Positions 53,998 through 64,000 of a stretch of 64,000 nucleotides of DNA are shown one piece after another. The stretch's first letter is position 1. Each line of letters starts with the position of its first letter. The translations under genes and the position numbers were made by a program. A model generated the notes under the pieces. That model had not been told where the DNA came from, ran no database searches, and saw only the letters and a list, made by a program, of their open reading frames with translations. The DNA comes from Prinia subflava (Eukaryota > Chordata > Aves > Passeriformes > Cisticolidae): contig NC_086251.1 in NCBI RefSeq assembly GCF_021018805.1, positions 40,866,767 to 40,930,766 of the forward strand, written 5' to 3'.

Positions 53998-54218
53998 GCT
54001 GTTTTTGCCAACCGCTCACAATCCAGCACCAGTCATATATCTGTGCCAGCTGGCTCTGATGCCCGCAAGACATCAAGTGGCACTTCTAGTATCCAGAAGG
54101 CAGCCAGTTTGCACAAAGTGATGCCATCCCAGAGTACAGCTCCTCAGCTGGTTCCAAAGCCTCCAACAAACCACAGACAGGCAATGATCAGAAAGGCTCC
54201 AGCCCAGAGGATTTCCAA
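53998..54218 (+). CDS. TTLL5: TTLL5 exon (phase 0 in, 2 out)
   Basis: It encodes AVFANRSQSSTSHISVPAGS, a Ser/Thr-rich middle, and APQLVPKPPTNHRQAMIRKA, then PAQRISK with the last Lys codon split. Human TTLL5 has AIFGSQT, a Ser-rich stretch, and [20 protein letters not shown], then QKASK. The Pro-rich LVPKPP-NH motif is the anchor and may be a short linear motif for an SH3-like or similar partner (inference). The basic stretch after it is conserved in character. The borders are tacccag|GCTG and TTCCAA|gtaagt. Confidence 0.95.
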
Positions 54219-57200
54219 GTAAGTTCTATCTTTTTCATCCACAATAGGGAGTTGGCACTGGTGACCCTTGAAAATGAAGATTAGACAAGAAACTGTCTAC
54301 GTCTGACTCTGACAGATCATTTTGGCTGTGCTGTCCAGGATAAGTCTCAGAATAACCTGAGGTGTGCATATGAAATAAGCATTGCACTGTATTGCAGTTG
54401 TGTGTTTCACAAGGGTATGGAAGGTAACTGTAGCATCATACAAAGGTAAGGACATAGGAGCTGTCAGATTAATCCCAGAGTGGGATTCAGTAATGTAAAT
54501 ACAGGTTGGTAGTGGCATTTTGGATGCCCAGGGCTATTCCACCTGACTTCCAGCTGCACTTCCAGATGAATACAGGTCTTCTGTAGATCTTGTGTTGTAT
54601 CTGTCAGTCCCATACAGATGTCTCAAATAACTTGAGAGCATCAATGTTTTTTTTTGCAGCATCCTCTGACCTACCAGATTCTAGCCCCCATCAAAGATCA
54701 CACAGAGGGAGTGACTTAAGGGCCTAAACATAGATGTCACTCCCTCTGTCTGATCTTTGATGGGAGCTAGAATCTGGTGGGTCAGAGGAAGGCGCAAAAA
54801 AAAAAATAGCCAAAACAAAGCAACAAGGCAATTTAATACCTTTAAGAAGATAATCTGCCCCTGAGCCAAGTTTTCCCATAAATTTAATACACTATGTTGG
54901 ATTTAGGCCTTCAAGCAAAAGTGTTTATTTCATTTGAAATGTTTATATTGTGCCTGATGTAATGATAGCTTTTCTTATTAACTGTAGAAATCCTTCTTTT
55001 AACTTTTAGTAAGCTTTTAGTTAAATAATGCTTGCTATTCCAAGGTAAGTGGATGGACTTGACAGTTATCTTTAAAAACAAACGCTGTCTCTAAAAACAA
55101 ACAATATTCACCATGAAGTTTTGCATACTGATTGTAAGTTTCCTTCCTTTCCATTTCTTGTCTTCTCTTTTGTGCATTATGAGAAAATGTGAGCAAAACT
55201 TCTGGGTTTTCAGCTTCCTCAGCTCTCTCTTTATCTCCTCTTAAATGGCAGAACTGCTTTTTTCTAAATCCTTCATCACTTTTTTCCTCATATATCCTGA
55301 AACTTGTTTCATCCTGAAAAATTGATTTCATAACTTCCTTCCTTGTCCTTACTCTACAGTCAGAAGAGTTGTAAAGCTTTCAGAGCAAGCTCCTGTGAGA
55401 TTTCCTGATTCTGTTTTCACTTCCTGTTTAAAGAGAGAAGTTTTAGTTTTAGATGACTGATGAAAGACACCTTATGAAGATGAAGTCACTGTGTGTGAAT
55501 CAAATCTAGAACTGCAAGGCATATTTAAGGAACTTGAACAGAACTGCTTTGGGGAAGTTTGTGTATTTGCTGCCTGTACTCTTGCTATCTTAAGAGACAG
55601 CACACAGAGTTAATCCCCCAAAACTATTTAAAAAGAAAACAAGATGTTAGTAAATTTTGTCAGCTCAGCAAATGCAGATGTGAGCATCAGGTCTGGCAGG
55701 TATGCTCTGGTTGCTTTGCTATCTGATTTCTTTCATGTTGGGTGGCTCTTGTTAGTACAGGTGACAGGCTGTGTCAGTGGGTTTCTCTGCTGGGCAGCAG
55801 GGATGTGTATTTGAAGATGCCGGTGTGCTGTGCTCACTTCTTGGCAAAGGAAATGTTTATCCTTGTGAGATGGAATTGCAGCTCCTTGGACAGACTTTAC
55901 TTTGCTGCATTTTTGTGGTTTCTGCTCTGTGACAGGCAGGAGTGTGGGAAAACCGGAAAAAGTTCAGCACCAAAAATGCACAGAAGGGGGAAAAAAAGCA
56001 AAAGATTCCTTCAGAATTTTAGAAAACTAATCCAAGTATTGAAGGCTGCGAGGAGCCGCTCCGGAAATATTTTCCAAGTTGCCTTTCAGTCTCCAGCACA
56101 AGGCTCCAAACCCATTCTTGCCATTCATGGGATCTTGCAGTAACATTTTTTCACTTACATGGAAAACAACAGTGCCTAGCTATATTTCCAGCACACTGAG
56201 AGCTGATGGTTTAAAAAGTGCCATGTCTCAGATTAATTTAATCCATTCATTGTTGTCAGGAAAAGACCAGATACACATCTACAGAGGGGAGTGAATGGAG
56301 AAAAGCCTCTGTGTCAAGGGAATATAGACTAGAGAGGAAAAATATGTCCTGAGTGCTCCAGCCTGTTTTCTACAGTCCCTGATAATTTGTACAGACAAAT
56401 TCTGTAGTCTGCTTTCAAAAAATTCTCGTGTTAGAAACTCCAGAGTGTGCTATAAAAATCTATTTAAGAATCTAGACAACTTTTTAATCAGCTAGCTTCT
56501 CCTGATGTGCTATCTGAATTTTTCCTTTGTTTCAGCCTGTTGTACCTCGTTCCTTCCTGAACCTTAAACACTTTCTCATGTAAATACTTTCCATCTTTTG
56601 AATATCCTTTTACTTATTGGAGTAACCTAATTTAGCTTAGACTTGTTGAGGTTTTGTTAACTTCAGATAGGAGTTCTACCTGCCAAGTCCTTAATTGTCT
56701 TGAATTTACTGTATTTTCTTCAATTTGTCAGAGTGCTTGGACTGTGGCACCCAAAAGAGTACTTTTCCAGTGAGACTACCATGTCATTAGGCTATGACAT
56801 GGCAAATATCCCTCTCCTTAACATCTTTTTGGCTGCTTCATTTGTCGCTCAGGTCACTTTAGATTTGGTGCCTCCTCTCACTCCCTAATATTTCTTGGCT
56901 GTTTTTCTGATCTCTTTCCTCAAAGAGAATCTCAGGGCTATGTATTATTTCTACAAGACTCACTGAAATGAATCCCATTCTGTTGTTAAAGCTCTCATGT
57001 CTCTTTCTCCTCCATGTATTTCAGTAAGACAGACCTTATTTCTGTTTGCTCTTGCACTGCCTGGCTTTGTTTCACATCTTAACAGAGATCATCTTTTTGA
57101 AGTTGTTTCTAGAATTCCTCCAGAAACAGGACTGTGATGACAAAACTGAAATCAACTTTGTCTCTTTGACCTATCTCCTTCTTGCATGCCTTACCAATTC

Positions 57201-60200
57201 TCTCCCAGCCAGCACACATGGCTTCTAGAAAAGGAAGAAACAAGAAGTAGAAAACTCAGCTACAAACAGAATGAGATGCTGAAGGTGAACATTACTAACT
57301 AATTCAAAAACTGTCTAGTAACTTGGACACTTTCCTGGTTGAAACATAAAGGAAAAAAGTAGTGGAACAGCCAGACAATTCAGTCTTGTCTTTTCAGTTC
57401 CTGGCTTCTCTTGTTTTTGTAAAAGGTGGTAGGTTGACTTTGTAATGGATTGTGTCCAAAGCAGACTCCTTGCTTAAACTAACAGAGTGGAAAACTGGGG
57501 CCCATATTAAGGTGTGGAAAAAGACTAACTGGGAGAAATGGTTCAGTATGCAGCTCTATGCTGAAATAAAGTGCCATGAAATGGTCTCACAGAGGTCTGT
57601 AGTTTTGAGTAAATGTGCTCAAAGCACTGATAGGTAGTTTTTGAGCAGCTAACACAACAAGCTCTTTTTTCTTTCCCAGAGTCAGATTGGGTCTTTCCCA
57701 CTGCTCATGCTGCCACTGCTATTGACAGGTCTGTGAACCATGAAGAGACCTGCTGATATTCTGAGATACAGATCACAGATACAGTATTTATAAGCTATGG
57801 AATGAAGCAGATGTTCCTAGAAGCAGTATTTGGTGTATGGAATCTTCACATTACAGATGACAGCATGCAAAGTAGAAAAATACATTAGCTCAGCTGTTCA
57901 CCAGAGTGAAATGGTGGTAGATGAAAAATCTTTCAGCTTTTAGGAATGACTGAGTCGTAATAAATACACATTTCTGTGCTATCATTCACATAGTAACTTG
58001 TCAGAAATCTTATCTCTGTGACAGTGTGAAGAAGTGTAAGGCTTTGAACAACCTGTGAACAGAACTATCAGTCAAAGAAAACATCTCAGAAAAATTGATC
58101 TGTCAATATTAGACCACTATATATAAGGAGAGGAAATGCTAGGTAGGGAAAAAGAGCATTTTGTTCAAGACGTTATCAGAGAGAGACCAAGAAGATCACC
58201 AAGTTTACCAACAGTAGACTGGAACATTACAAACTATTGGCAATATTTGATCAGCATGGCATAATTTCTTGTACTGAACATCTCTGTAAATGTCATAACA
58301 ACTCTATTCAGGAAGCCTTTTGAAATAAATATTCCGTTCAAGTCCCACCACCACAGCACAAATATTTCTACCATGTTCTCTTTTGTTTTACATGGTGCCA
58401 GCAGTAGAAGAGCCAAAGTTCTTCTCTATTTTAACTAATACAAAAACAGGGTAGAAGGGATCCATTTCTCCAGGATTTAGGAAATCTATCCCAGAGCGGG
58501 GAGGAGTCCTGACTGCAGTTGGACACAGAAGTAGACAGGTTTTTTGGGATGCACTGGCCAAGCCTAGCAAATGTGCCAAAAGCAGATGATGATCACAGAG
58601 TGAACCCTGTAAAAAAATATGGCTCTGTTTTGTGTCATGTCTTGTCCATGCATGAAGTGTCTTTAGTGAGCTGGTTACATCACACACATGAACTGAGTGC
58701 CCACTGAAAACAGGACAGGCAGCAGATCACACATCTGGCAGTTACTGGAACCCCCTTGACTGTTTTGCTACTGCTCTGCTGCAGCACACTCATTTTTTCA
58801 GCTCCTGAATATCTGGGTTAATCAGGCTGCCTGACCCTGAGACATTTTTGGCAGTAAAAGCAATGCATCTGAGAGACATGCCTTGATTCAAGCCTGACAC
58901 AGCTGGGCTCACTGGACCTGTAGCTTGTAGCCCTTGACTAGCCTCAGATCATACACACAGATACACGTGCAGGGGTACCTTCTCCAAGAACAACAAAGAG
59001 GAACAAGCCTCTCTGGCTTTGGGTCTTTACATCAGTTGCTGTCCTCTTGTCAAACCTGGGCTTTTTGTGATGTGAATGTATTAGAGTCAGATCGGTTTGG
59101 TTCCACTGGAACTTTAGATGCATCTGTACCATCCGAGAAACAGGTTGTTAAAACAAAGATGTTCAAAATTCAGTCAAAGAAGTATTTCTCTTTCACCTGT
59201 GGAACAGAATTTGCAGTCTAAGGCTGGGCAGCTTAGTGCTAGTCTAGTACCTAAATTAAGGAAGCTATCAGTTTTGAGGAGGAATTAGCTGTATAGGAGA
59301 TAGAGAAGAGCAATGACAGATATTTAAAGGAGGGGATGGTTAGGACTGGTTTTGTTTGTACTGAAGAAGAAATGGAGAACATAACAATGGATTGCACTGG
59401 AGAAGTGGAAGCAAAAACAACACAGACATTAAAAGTAGGAAACTGAGAAAAGGCAGTAGGATTTCAGCCAGCCCAAGGAGGAAGAAAGTGGAAAGGGATT
59501 ACTTCAGTTTAAACAGTGAATATGTTCTGGCACTGCAGCTTCCATCATGACAGCACAGAGAGTATGAGAAAGTGAGCTTAGCGTGGTGGGAGATCCCAGG
59601 AGCAGAGTTATGAGAATGAGCTCTCAGTTAGGTGACTGTGGAAACTGCAAAAATCAAGGTACCCAATGTTGGGGGTAGGCAGAGAAGAAGGGCAAGTCTG
59701 TAGAGATAAAGAAATGTTCTGAACAATAAGGTAGAAGAGTGACTGTTCCCTGTTTTGCTTTTTCATTGTTGTTGTACTTGCTGGCATTCTTGTTTACTTT
59801 TTCAACTACTAGTCTTGCATTCTACTTGGGTTGAATTTGGCTGTCAGTTGTGCTGTGTTAACAAAGTGAACAAGCTAATTATCAACATGGAACCTCTATG
59901 CAAAAAGCATAAAGATCCATCTGGATTCTCTGCTCCCAGAAGGACCATGCTGTATCAGCACAAAAAACCCCATAAGTACACATCCAAAATTCTCCCCAAT
60001 AGACAATAACCACAGAAACAGGCACCTCATTGATAATAGCATTTCCAGCTGAGGCTGACTGAAGTAAGGGGTTATGGTATGCAAATGTATCTGCATCCCT
60101 CTCCCTTCATGTGTGGACTCCATTTCACTGAAATCCAGCTGAAAGAAGATTCAGGAGTCCCTCACAGATCTTTTAGCTGTCAGAAACACTTGGGTTACTG

Positions 60201-61246
60201 GCAACTTGCTGACCTTGAAACACGGTAGCAAAAGGTTTCAGATAAAACCATAGAAACTGCACGTGTTTAAACAGCAAATAACAGTCTGTTAGTTGTCAGG
60301 GCATCCCATGGGGATTGGTGATTATGATGTTCTTCAGGGGAAGAGCTGACAGCAACTCAAACAGTGCAGACTGAAAGAGTGAAGAAGGACTCTGGCAGAG
60401 ATGAGTGTACACACAGAAGTCTGTAGGGATCGGAAATGAGTTGGACCAGAAGGAAGAATAAGGGAGGAGAGGACAAATCAGGAATAGATGGATAATTGTA
60501 TAAATTTTTAAGGCTAGAACAGATGCTTACAGCTATATAGCTTGCCCTTTTCTTGTGAGTAGACCCAATTTTTCTGTAGGAGAACCTGTCTCAGTTTGGT
60601 AATGAACCTTTGTGAGTAACAGTGCAGTTGTAGTCTACAGAGTATAATTTTGCTGTAACTTGAGTGCTGAGATCAATGTAGAAGGATTTGCATAAGGTAT
60701 CTGCCTGAGGAATGGCACTGGATTACTGAAAATTAAATGCATCCCATGTGTCTCAGTTTGCAAGATAAGTGAGAAATCTTGGCTAAATGAGCTCTCTCTG
60801 CTGAGGCAAGAGGCAAAGAGTTAACTTTTGAATTTAGCATGTTTTGACAACATGTGCATTTCTGTGCAACAGTTGCTTAATCACTTAAATTCAAATCACT
60901 GGACTAAGATAACCACAGCATTACTAGTTGCAATGTATGTTGGTGGTCCAATACAATTTACTATGCTCTTTATTCTCCAGAATCAGCTTCCAAGGCACAT
61001 GAGACAATTAAGTGTTTTAGTCACATCAAAGTCTTCCTGGTGGCTTGACTGTTCATTTGTCTTGCTCTGCTTTTTTGGAGTTAGTTGCTGCCACTGCCTT
61101 TTTCATACCATGTTCAGGCACAGCTTCATGGTTACAGTCCCAGTGAGATTATGTAAACAAGGGGAATTCTCAGGTTTTTGAGACTTTTATTCTTCCTTGC
61201 ACTATCACTTCATCTCTCTCTCTAATTTTATGGTTTTACCTCTTAG
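54219..61246 (+). other. TTLL5: TTLL5 intron, 7.0 kb, with a long fold-back
   Basis: It contains the 160 bp fold-back at 54647-54806, listed separately, and a purine-rich block at about 59240-59740. An open frame of 133 codons at 55742-56143 has no recognisable domain and no methionine start. The remainder is AT-rich unique sequence. The next acceptor is a clean pyrimidine tract ending in tcttag. Confidence 0.75.
54647..54806. repeat. Long imperfect inverted repeat (fold-back), arms about 70 nt
   Basis: The left arm 54647-54715 starts with T9 and includes cctctgacctaccagattct. The right arm 54736-54806 mirrors it and ends in A11. The core arms 54661-54715 and 54736-54790 match at 51 of 55 positions after reverse complementation, and one mismatch would be a G-U pair in + strand RNA. 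The loop 54716-54735 is 20 nt. The outer gcagc/ggcgc and T/A runs extend the pairing. I recognise no named transposon. It lies 428 nt after the preceding exon in the same intron and would be transcribed in TTLL5 pre-mRNA. Confidence 0.95.
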
Positions 61247-61332
61247 GGTCAGCTCCACTGAAAAGCAGCTGATTGGATTCCAGACCAGCCTTCACAGTGC
61301 TGCATCCTGTGAGCCAGGGGCATACTCCACAG
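61247..61332 (+). CDS. TTLL5: TTLL5 exon (phase 2 in, 1 out), penultimate or last
   Basis: It completes the split Lys codon and reads KVSSTEKQLIGFQTSLHSAA, then SCEPGAYST. Human TTLL5 has [20 protein letters not shown] and FVPITSST, so the alignment is good up to the Ser-Thr pair. A consensus donor (CCACAG|gtgagt) follows at once. If the donor is not used, the frame runs two more residues to a TGA at 61338-61340. Human TTLL5 continues for about seven residues (DPAHTKI), which fits one more short coding exon. Confidence 0.9.
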
Positions 61333-64000
61333 GTGAGTGACAGTGCCAGAGACCGTGAAAGTGGGGTGGGCATGCTGGGATGCTTTCATCTTTCTCAGGA
61401 ACTGTCAGGGAGAAAACTATCAGCAAGAAGAAACACAGCTGCCTCCTCTGCATGTAGTGGTTCCTAGGTAACAGTCTGGGTTCAGCTGTGCAGGGAATTT
61501 ATACCCCCTGGGATTAAAAAGACTAAACAGAAGGGAGCAAAGGCTGAGTTTCTTAGAGTTGGAAGACTCCTTAAAATATGGCTGAGGAGGAAAAAAACCC
61601 ACCTTGGCTCAGATAGTTCCTTTGTGCTTTAGACTTTGGCTCAAGATGCTCTCTTGTTTAAGCTTGGCCTGTAATAAAGGGCCAGGACATTCTTTACATT
61701 TTTCTTTGGTCTTGCAGAAAAGCTCTTAGTGCAGAAAGACATAGCTGAGACTTGTGAATCAGCTGCATAGTGAAGTCAATCAGTAGAGCTGAAAGTATCT
61801 GACTGAAAATCACTGAGAGTTACAGAATCAAATCTTCATCATTCCCTAGTGGCTAATTAATTCAGACAGGTTTATCTGCTGATAAGTTCTCAGCAAATGA
61901 GGGCCCAATCAGTTTTTCATTTATGCAGACTTACTGGCAGGTAGAGAATAGTCTTGTAAACCCATACTACCTGTGGCTCACAGTGATTTGTGATAGTGCT
62001 GTATGGACACATTATGTTTCTGAATGCTTTGAAAAATTATGTTTCTGGCCTTCTGTTTTGCAATGGAACTGTGAAAACATGACTTAAGTATCATTAATGC
62101 AGTGATCTCTGTGTTTTTAGAGGCTGAAAGAAAAGTTTGTGGAGGGGTGAACTACCCAGTTCATCTCTTGAATATTTATCTCTGAAACTTAAAGTAGGAC
62201 GTTTCCATTATTTATGTCAGTGATTTTTTTGCTGATCTTCTAGTACAAACATTTAGCTAATGCACTTAACATACGGTTCCAAACTGCCTCCCACACTTCA
62301 TCACCTGCCAAAAACTCCAGTTATCCTACCAGACAATTTATAGGATGAGTGGCCATAGTCAGTATGAAACACCCTATGGTACATTGGAAAGTGACAGTGT
62401 ACTCTGACATATAGTGGGATTAGCAACATAAAATTATGTTGCTCTTGTGTTATATGTATAGCTGAATCAAAAGTTTTGGTCTACTGTATAGAGCAATTTA
62501 AGTTTTTAGTGCAGTATATAAAACAAGGTTACAGATAAACTTAAAAGTAAATGTAAAAATTAAGTTCCTAATACATTGACAAAAGTGGTTTGTTGAGTGG
62601 ACTTACATGAAGATGTTTGAGTGCCTAATTCTGCCTTCTTTTTCACATTTTCAAGAGTACTGTTATAGTTGCCACCTTGTAATTTTAACCTTTCCAAGAG
62701 AGTCTCTCCATTTCCTCTGGATACTGTTGTTATGTGTATCCATGATAACTGTAGGTAGCATTTTGTTATCCTTCCCCATTTCTGTGAATACCTATGCAGT
62801 GCATGCATAAAGATGGATGATAATATTAATGATGGTATGCAACAGACAGAGCTGGAGGAGTAATAGAGGCTAGATAACAACTGTAAAGTTCAGGGTAGTC
62901 ACTTCTCTGTGAATACTTGTAATCCAGTGAAAATTGAGAACTTGAGCTCATGTTTCCTTCTGTAGAACTGGCCTAGCTGCGTTGTGCTAAGCTACCCTCT
63001 CTGAAGCTGAAACAAAGGGTTAGCCTGCTACTTAAGGAAGAGTATTAGGGCTTAGATAAAGCCCAGGTTTGGCTGGGGGTAGGCTAATAGAACCATGGTG
63101 GGTGGGTCACTCAAAGCTTCCTTTCTGCTAAAAGAGGTACATAGCTCCAAGAACAGTGCTAAATATTGCTGTGATTAAACTAACTAGAGCAAAACGTTTG
63201 TTCTTGGAAACGGGAATATTTTCTTCAGCTTTGCACCAAGCCACTGGTATGTGTCAGAGGCTGTTGTGCCCAGTTTATGTGTCTCAGAAACTACTCTGCA
63301 GTAGTAGTCCCTGTTGCAGGAACAGCTGTTTTTCTTCTTCACTCTCTCCATTGATTGCTTATGCTAGGGCCCTGATTTCCTCTCAGCAGCAGTTTACTTG
63401 GGGTTACTGTTTCACATGTATTTAGTATCTTAGATACCAACTAGAGAGATTGGACACACAAGTCATAAAGCAAATCGCAGAATAAACTGCAAGCATTTAA
63501 AGATGGAAGGCTGTGAAAAGCTGCAGATATAAAAGAGGAACCAGACAGAACCTCTGTATAAACACATACACACAGATGTTCAGAGATGTCTGAGAAGCTT
63601 GAATAGGCCTTCTCCTCTAACAGCCTATCTGAGAATAGTTATGGGGCTCAGTGAAAAAGCATAAATGTGTCATGAGGGATCTTACCTCAAGCCAGGATGA
63701 TGCTCAGTGGAAGAGAGAGTTGAGCAGTAAGGAAACTTTTAACTAGACTGTCCAGAAGACAGTTCACTAGTGGTTAGTGCTGCAACTGTAAAATAGCAAT
63801 TGTAGACACTGTTGTGCAGTGGGCTCAGGCTCTTGAGAACAGATCCTTTGAAATAAAAGGGAAATAAAAATCAACATTTCTGCAAAGTAGCTCAGGATTC
63901 TGAAACAAGCCACCACTACAATGAAAGTAGCCTCACCTTCATTTCATAGAGAGGCAGAAGTTGTGGGAGCTGTCTGTCACTGGTGTAGTGAGAGAGAAGG
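61333..64000 (+). other. TTLL5: Downstream of last confident TTLL5 exon
   Basis: This is either an intron or 3' UTR and flank. It holds one in-frame candidate terminal exon (61718-61770), a 10/2/10 palindrome (62422-62443) of chance-level size and AATAAA hexamers near 63481 and 63851. In mammals the next gene is TGFB3 on the opposite strand, but I see no TGFB3 coding exon here on either strand. Confidence 0.5.
61718..61770 (+). CDS. TTLL5: Candidate terminal TTLL5 exon
   Basis: A strong acceptor (tctttacatttttctttgg, then tcttgcag) precedes an in-frame 17-residue tail, EKLLVQKDIAETCESAA, ending at TAG. The phase fits the leftover G of the exon at 61247-61332. The peptide does not resemble the human DPAHTKI end. 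It may be a bird-specific or alternative end, or a chance open stretch of 17 codons. No poly-A signal lies immediately downstream. Confidence 0.3.

Larger units (their letters stand above)
463..61332 (+). other. TTLL5: TTLL5 gene, 3' portion (partial; ten coding exons)
   Basis: TTLL5 is a tubulin polyglutamylase of the tubulin tyrosine ligase-like family. It adds glutamate side chains to tubulin and, in mammals, to the retinal RPGR-ORF15 protein. It acts at centrioles, cilia and the sperm axoneme. As STAMP it was also described as a steroid-receptor coactivator partner. The identification rests on ten exons that splice in one frame and match, in order, the human C-terminal half as I remember it, for example the segments around [54 protein letters not shown] and LVPKPP-NH. 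The catalytic TTL core must lie upstream, because nothing in the first 462 bases encodes it. The true 3' end is unresolved and may lie past 61332. Loss of human TTLL5 causes cone-rod dystrophy and sperm defects (established knowledge). Confidence 0.95.

Noticed and set aside
55742..56143. Open frame of 133 codons with a basic C-terminal half
   Set aside because: Begins at GTG, has no recognisable domain and lies inside a well-bounded intron.
62422..62443. Inverted repeat with 10 bp arms and a 2 nt loop
   Set aside because: About one of this size is expected by chance in the window.
61333..64000. Possible TGFB3 exon on the minus strand, expected next to TTLL5 in vertebrates
   Set aside because: I looked for the cysteine-rich C-terminal coding sequence on the minus strand and saw none. 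The neighbour probably lies beyond the window.
1..64000. CRISPR arrays, phage, operons or other prokaryotic systems; tRNA, rRNA or snoRNA genes
   Set aside because: The window is vertebrate nuclear DNA. No spaced repeat array, cloverleaf or convincing box C/D pair could be supported by reading both strands.

Overview
The window is vertebrate nuclear DNA, most likely from a bird. Long AT-rich stretches are broken by short exons with GT..AG borders. The dispersed repeats are CR1 LINE 3' ends of the avian kind. No bacterial-style gene density, ribosome binding sites or operons are present. I cannot name the species.

The only gene I can support is the 3' part of TTLL5 (tubulin tyrosine ligase-like 5, also called STAMP), a tubulin polyglutamylase, on the + strand. 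Ten coding exons join in one open frame: 463-609, 2761-2861, 5725-5858, 6463-6582, 6969-7370, 8760-8953, 21331-21485, 46642-46816, 53998-54218 and 61247-61332. They encode 578 codons plus one base and follow the human TTLL5 C-terminal half in order, with no gap that I can see. The N-terminal catalytic ATP-grasp/TTL core lies upstream of the window. What is seen here is the region after the core and the long, low-complexity, Ser/Pro/Gln-rich tail that in mammals serves partner and cofactor binding. The last coding exon is unresolved. Exon 61247-61332 ends at a good donor. One candidate terminal exon at 61718-61770 is in frame but does not resemble the human C-terminus.

Layout: 1-9000 holds six closely spaced exons. 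8954-21330 is a 12 kb intron. 21331-21485 is a lone exon followed by a 25 kb intron (21486-46641) that contains CR1 copies, microsatellites and a local GC/CpG-rich block at 27690-28240. 46642-61332 holds three more exons separated by 7 kb introns. 61333-64000 is the 3' end of the gene or a further intron. Repeats include three clear CR1 fragments (7541-7880 minus, 21571-22044 plus, 31775-32053 plus), a pure (ATGAA)10 array and several dinucleotide runs.

The observations most worth a second look are a 160 bp fold-back with about 70 nt arms at 54647-54806, a perfect 18/5/18 palindrome at 18910-18950, and inverted CR1 copies that bracket two exons and could favour back-splicing. I found no evidence of a novel multi-gene system.
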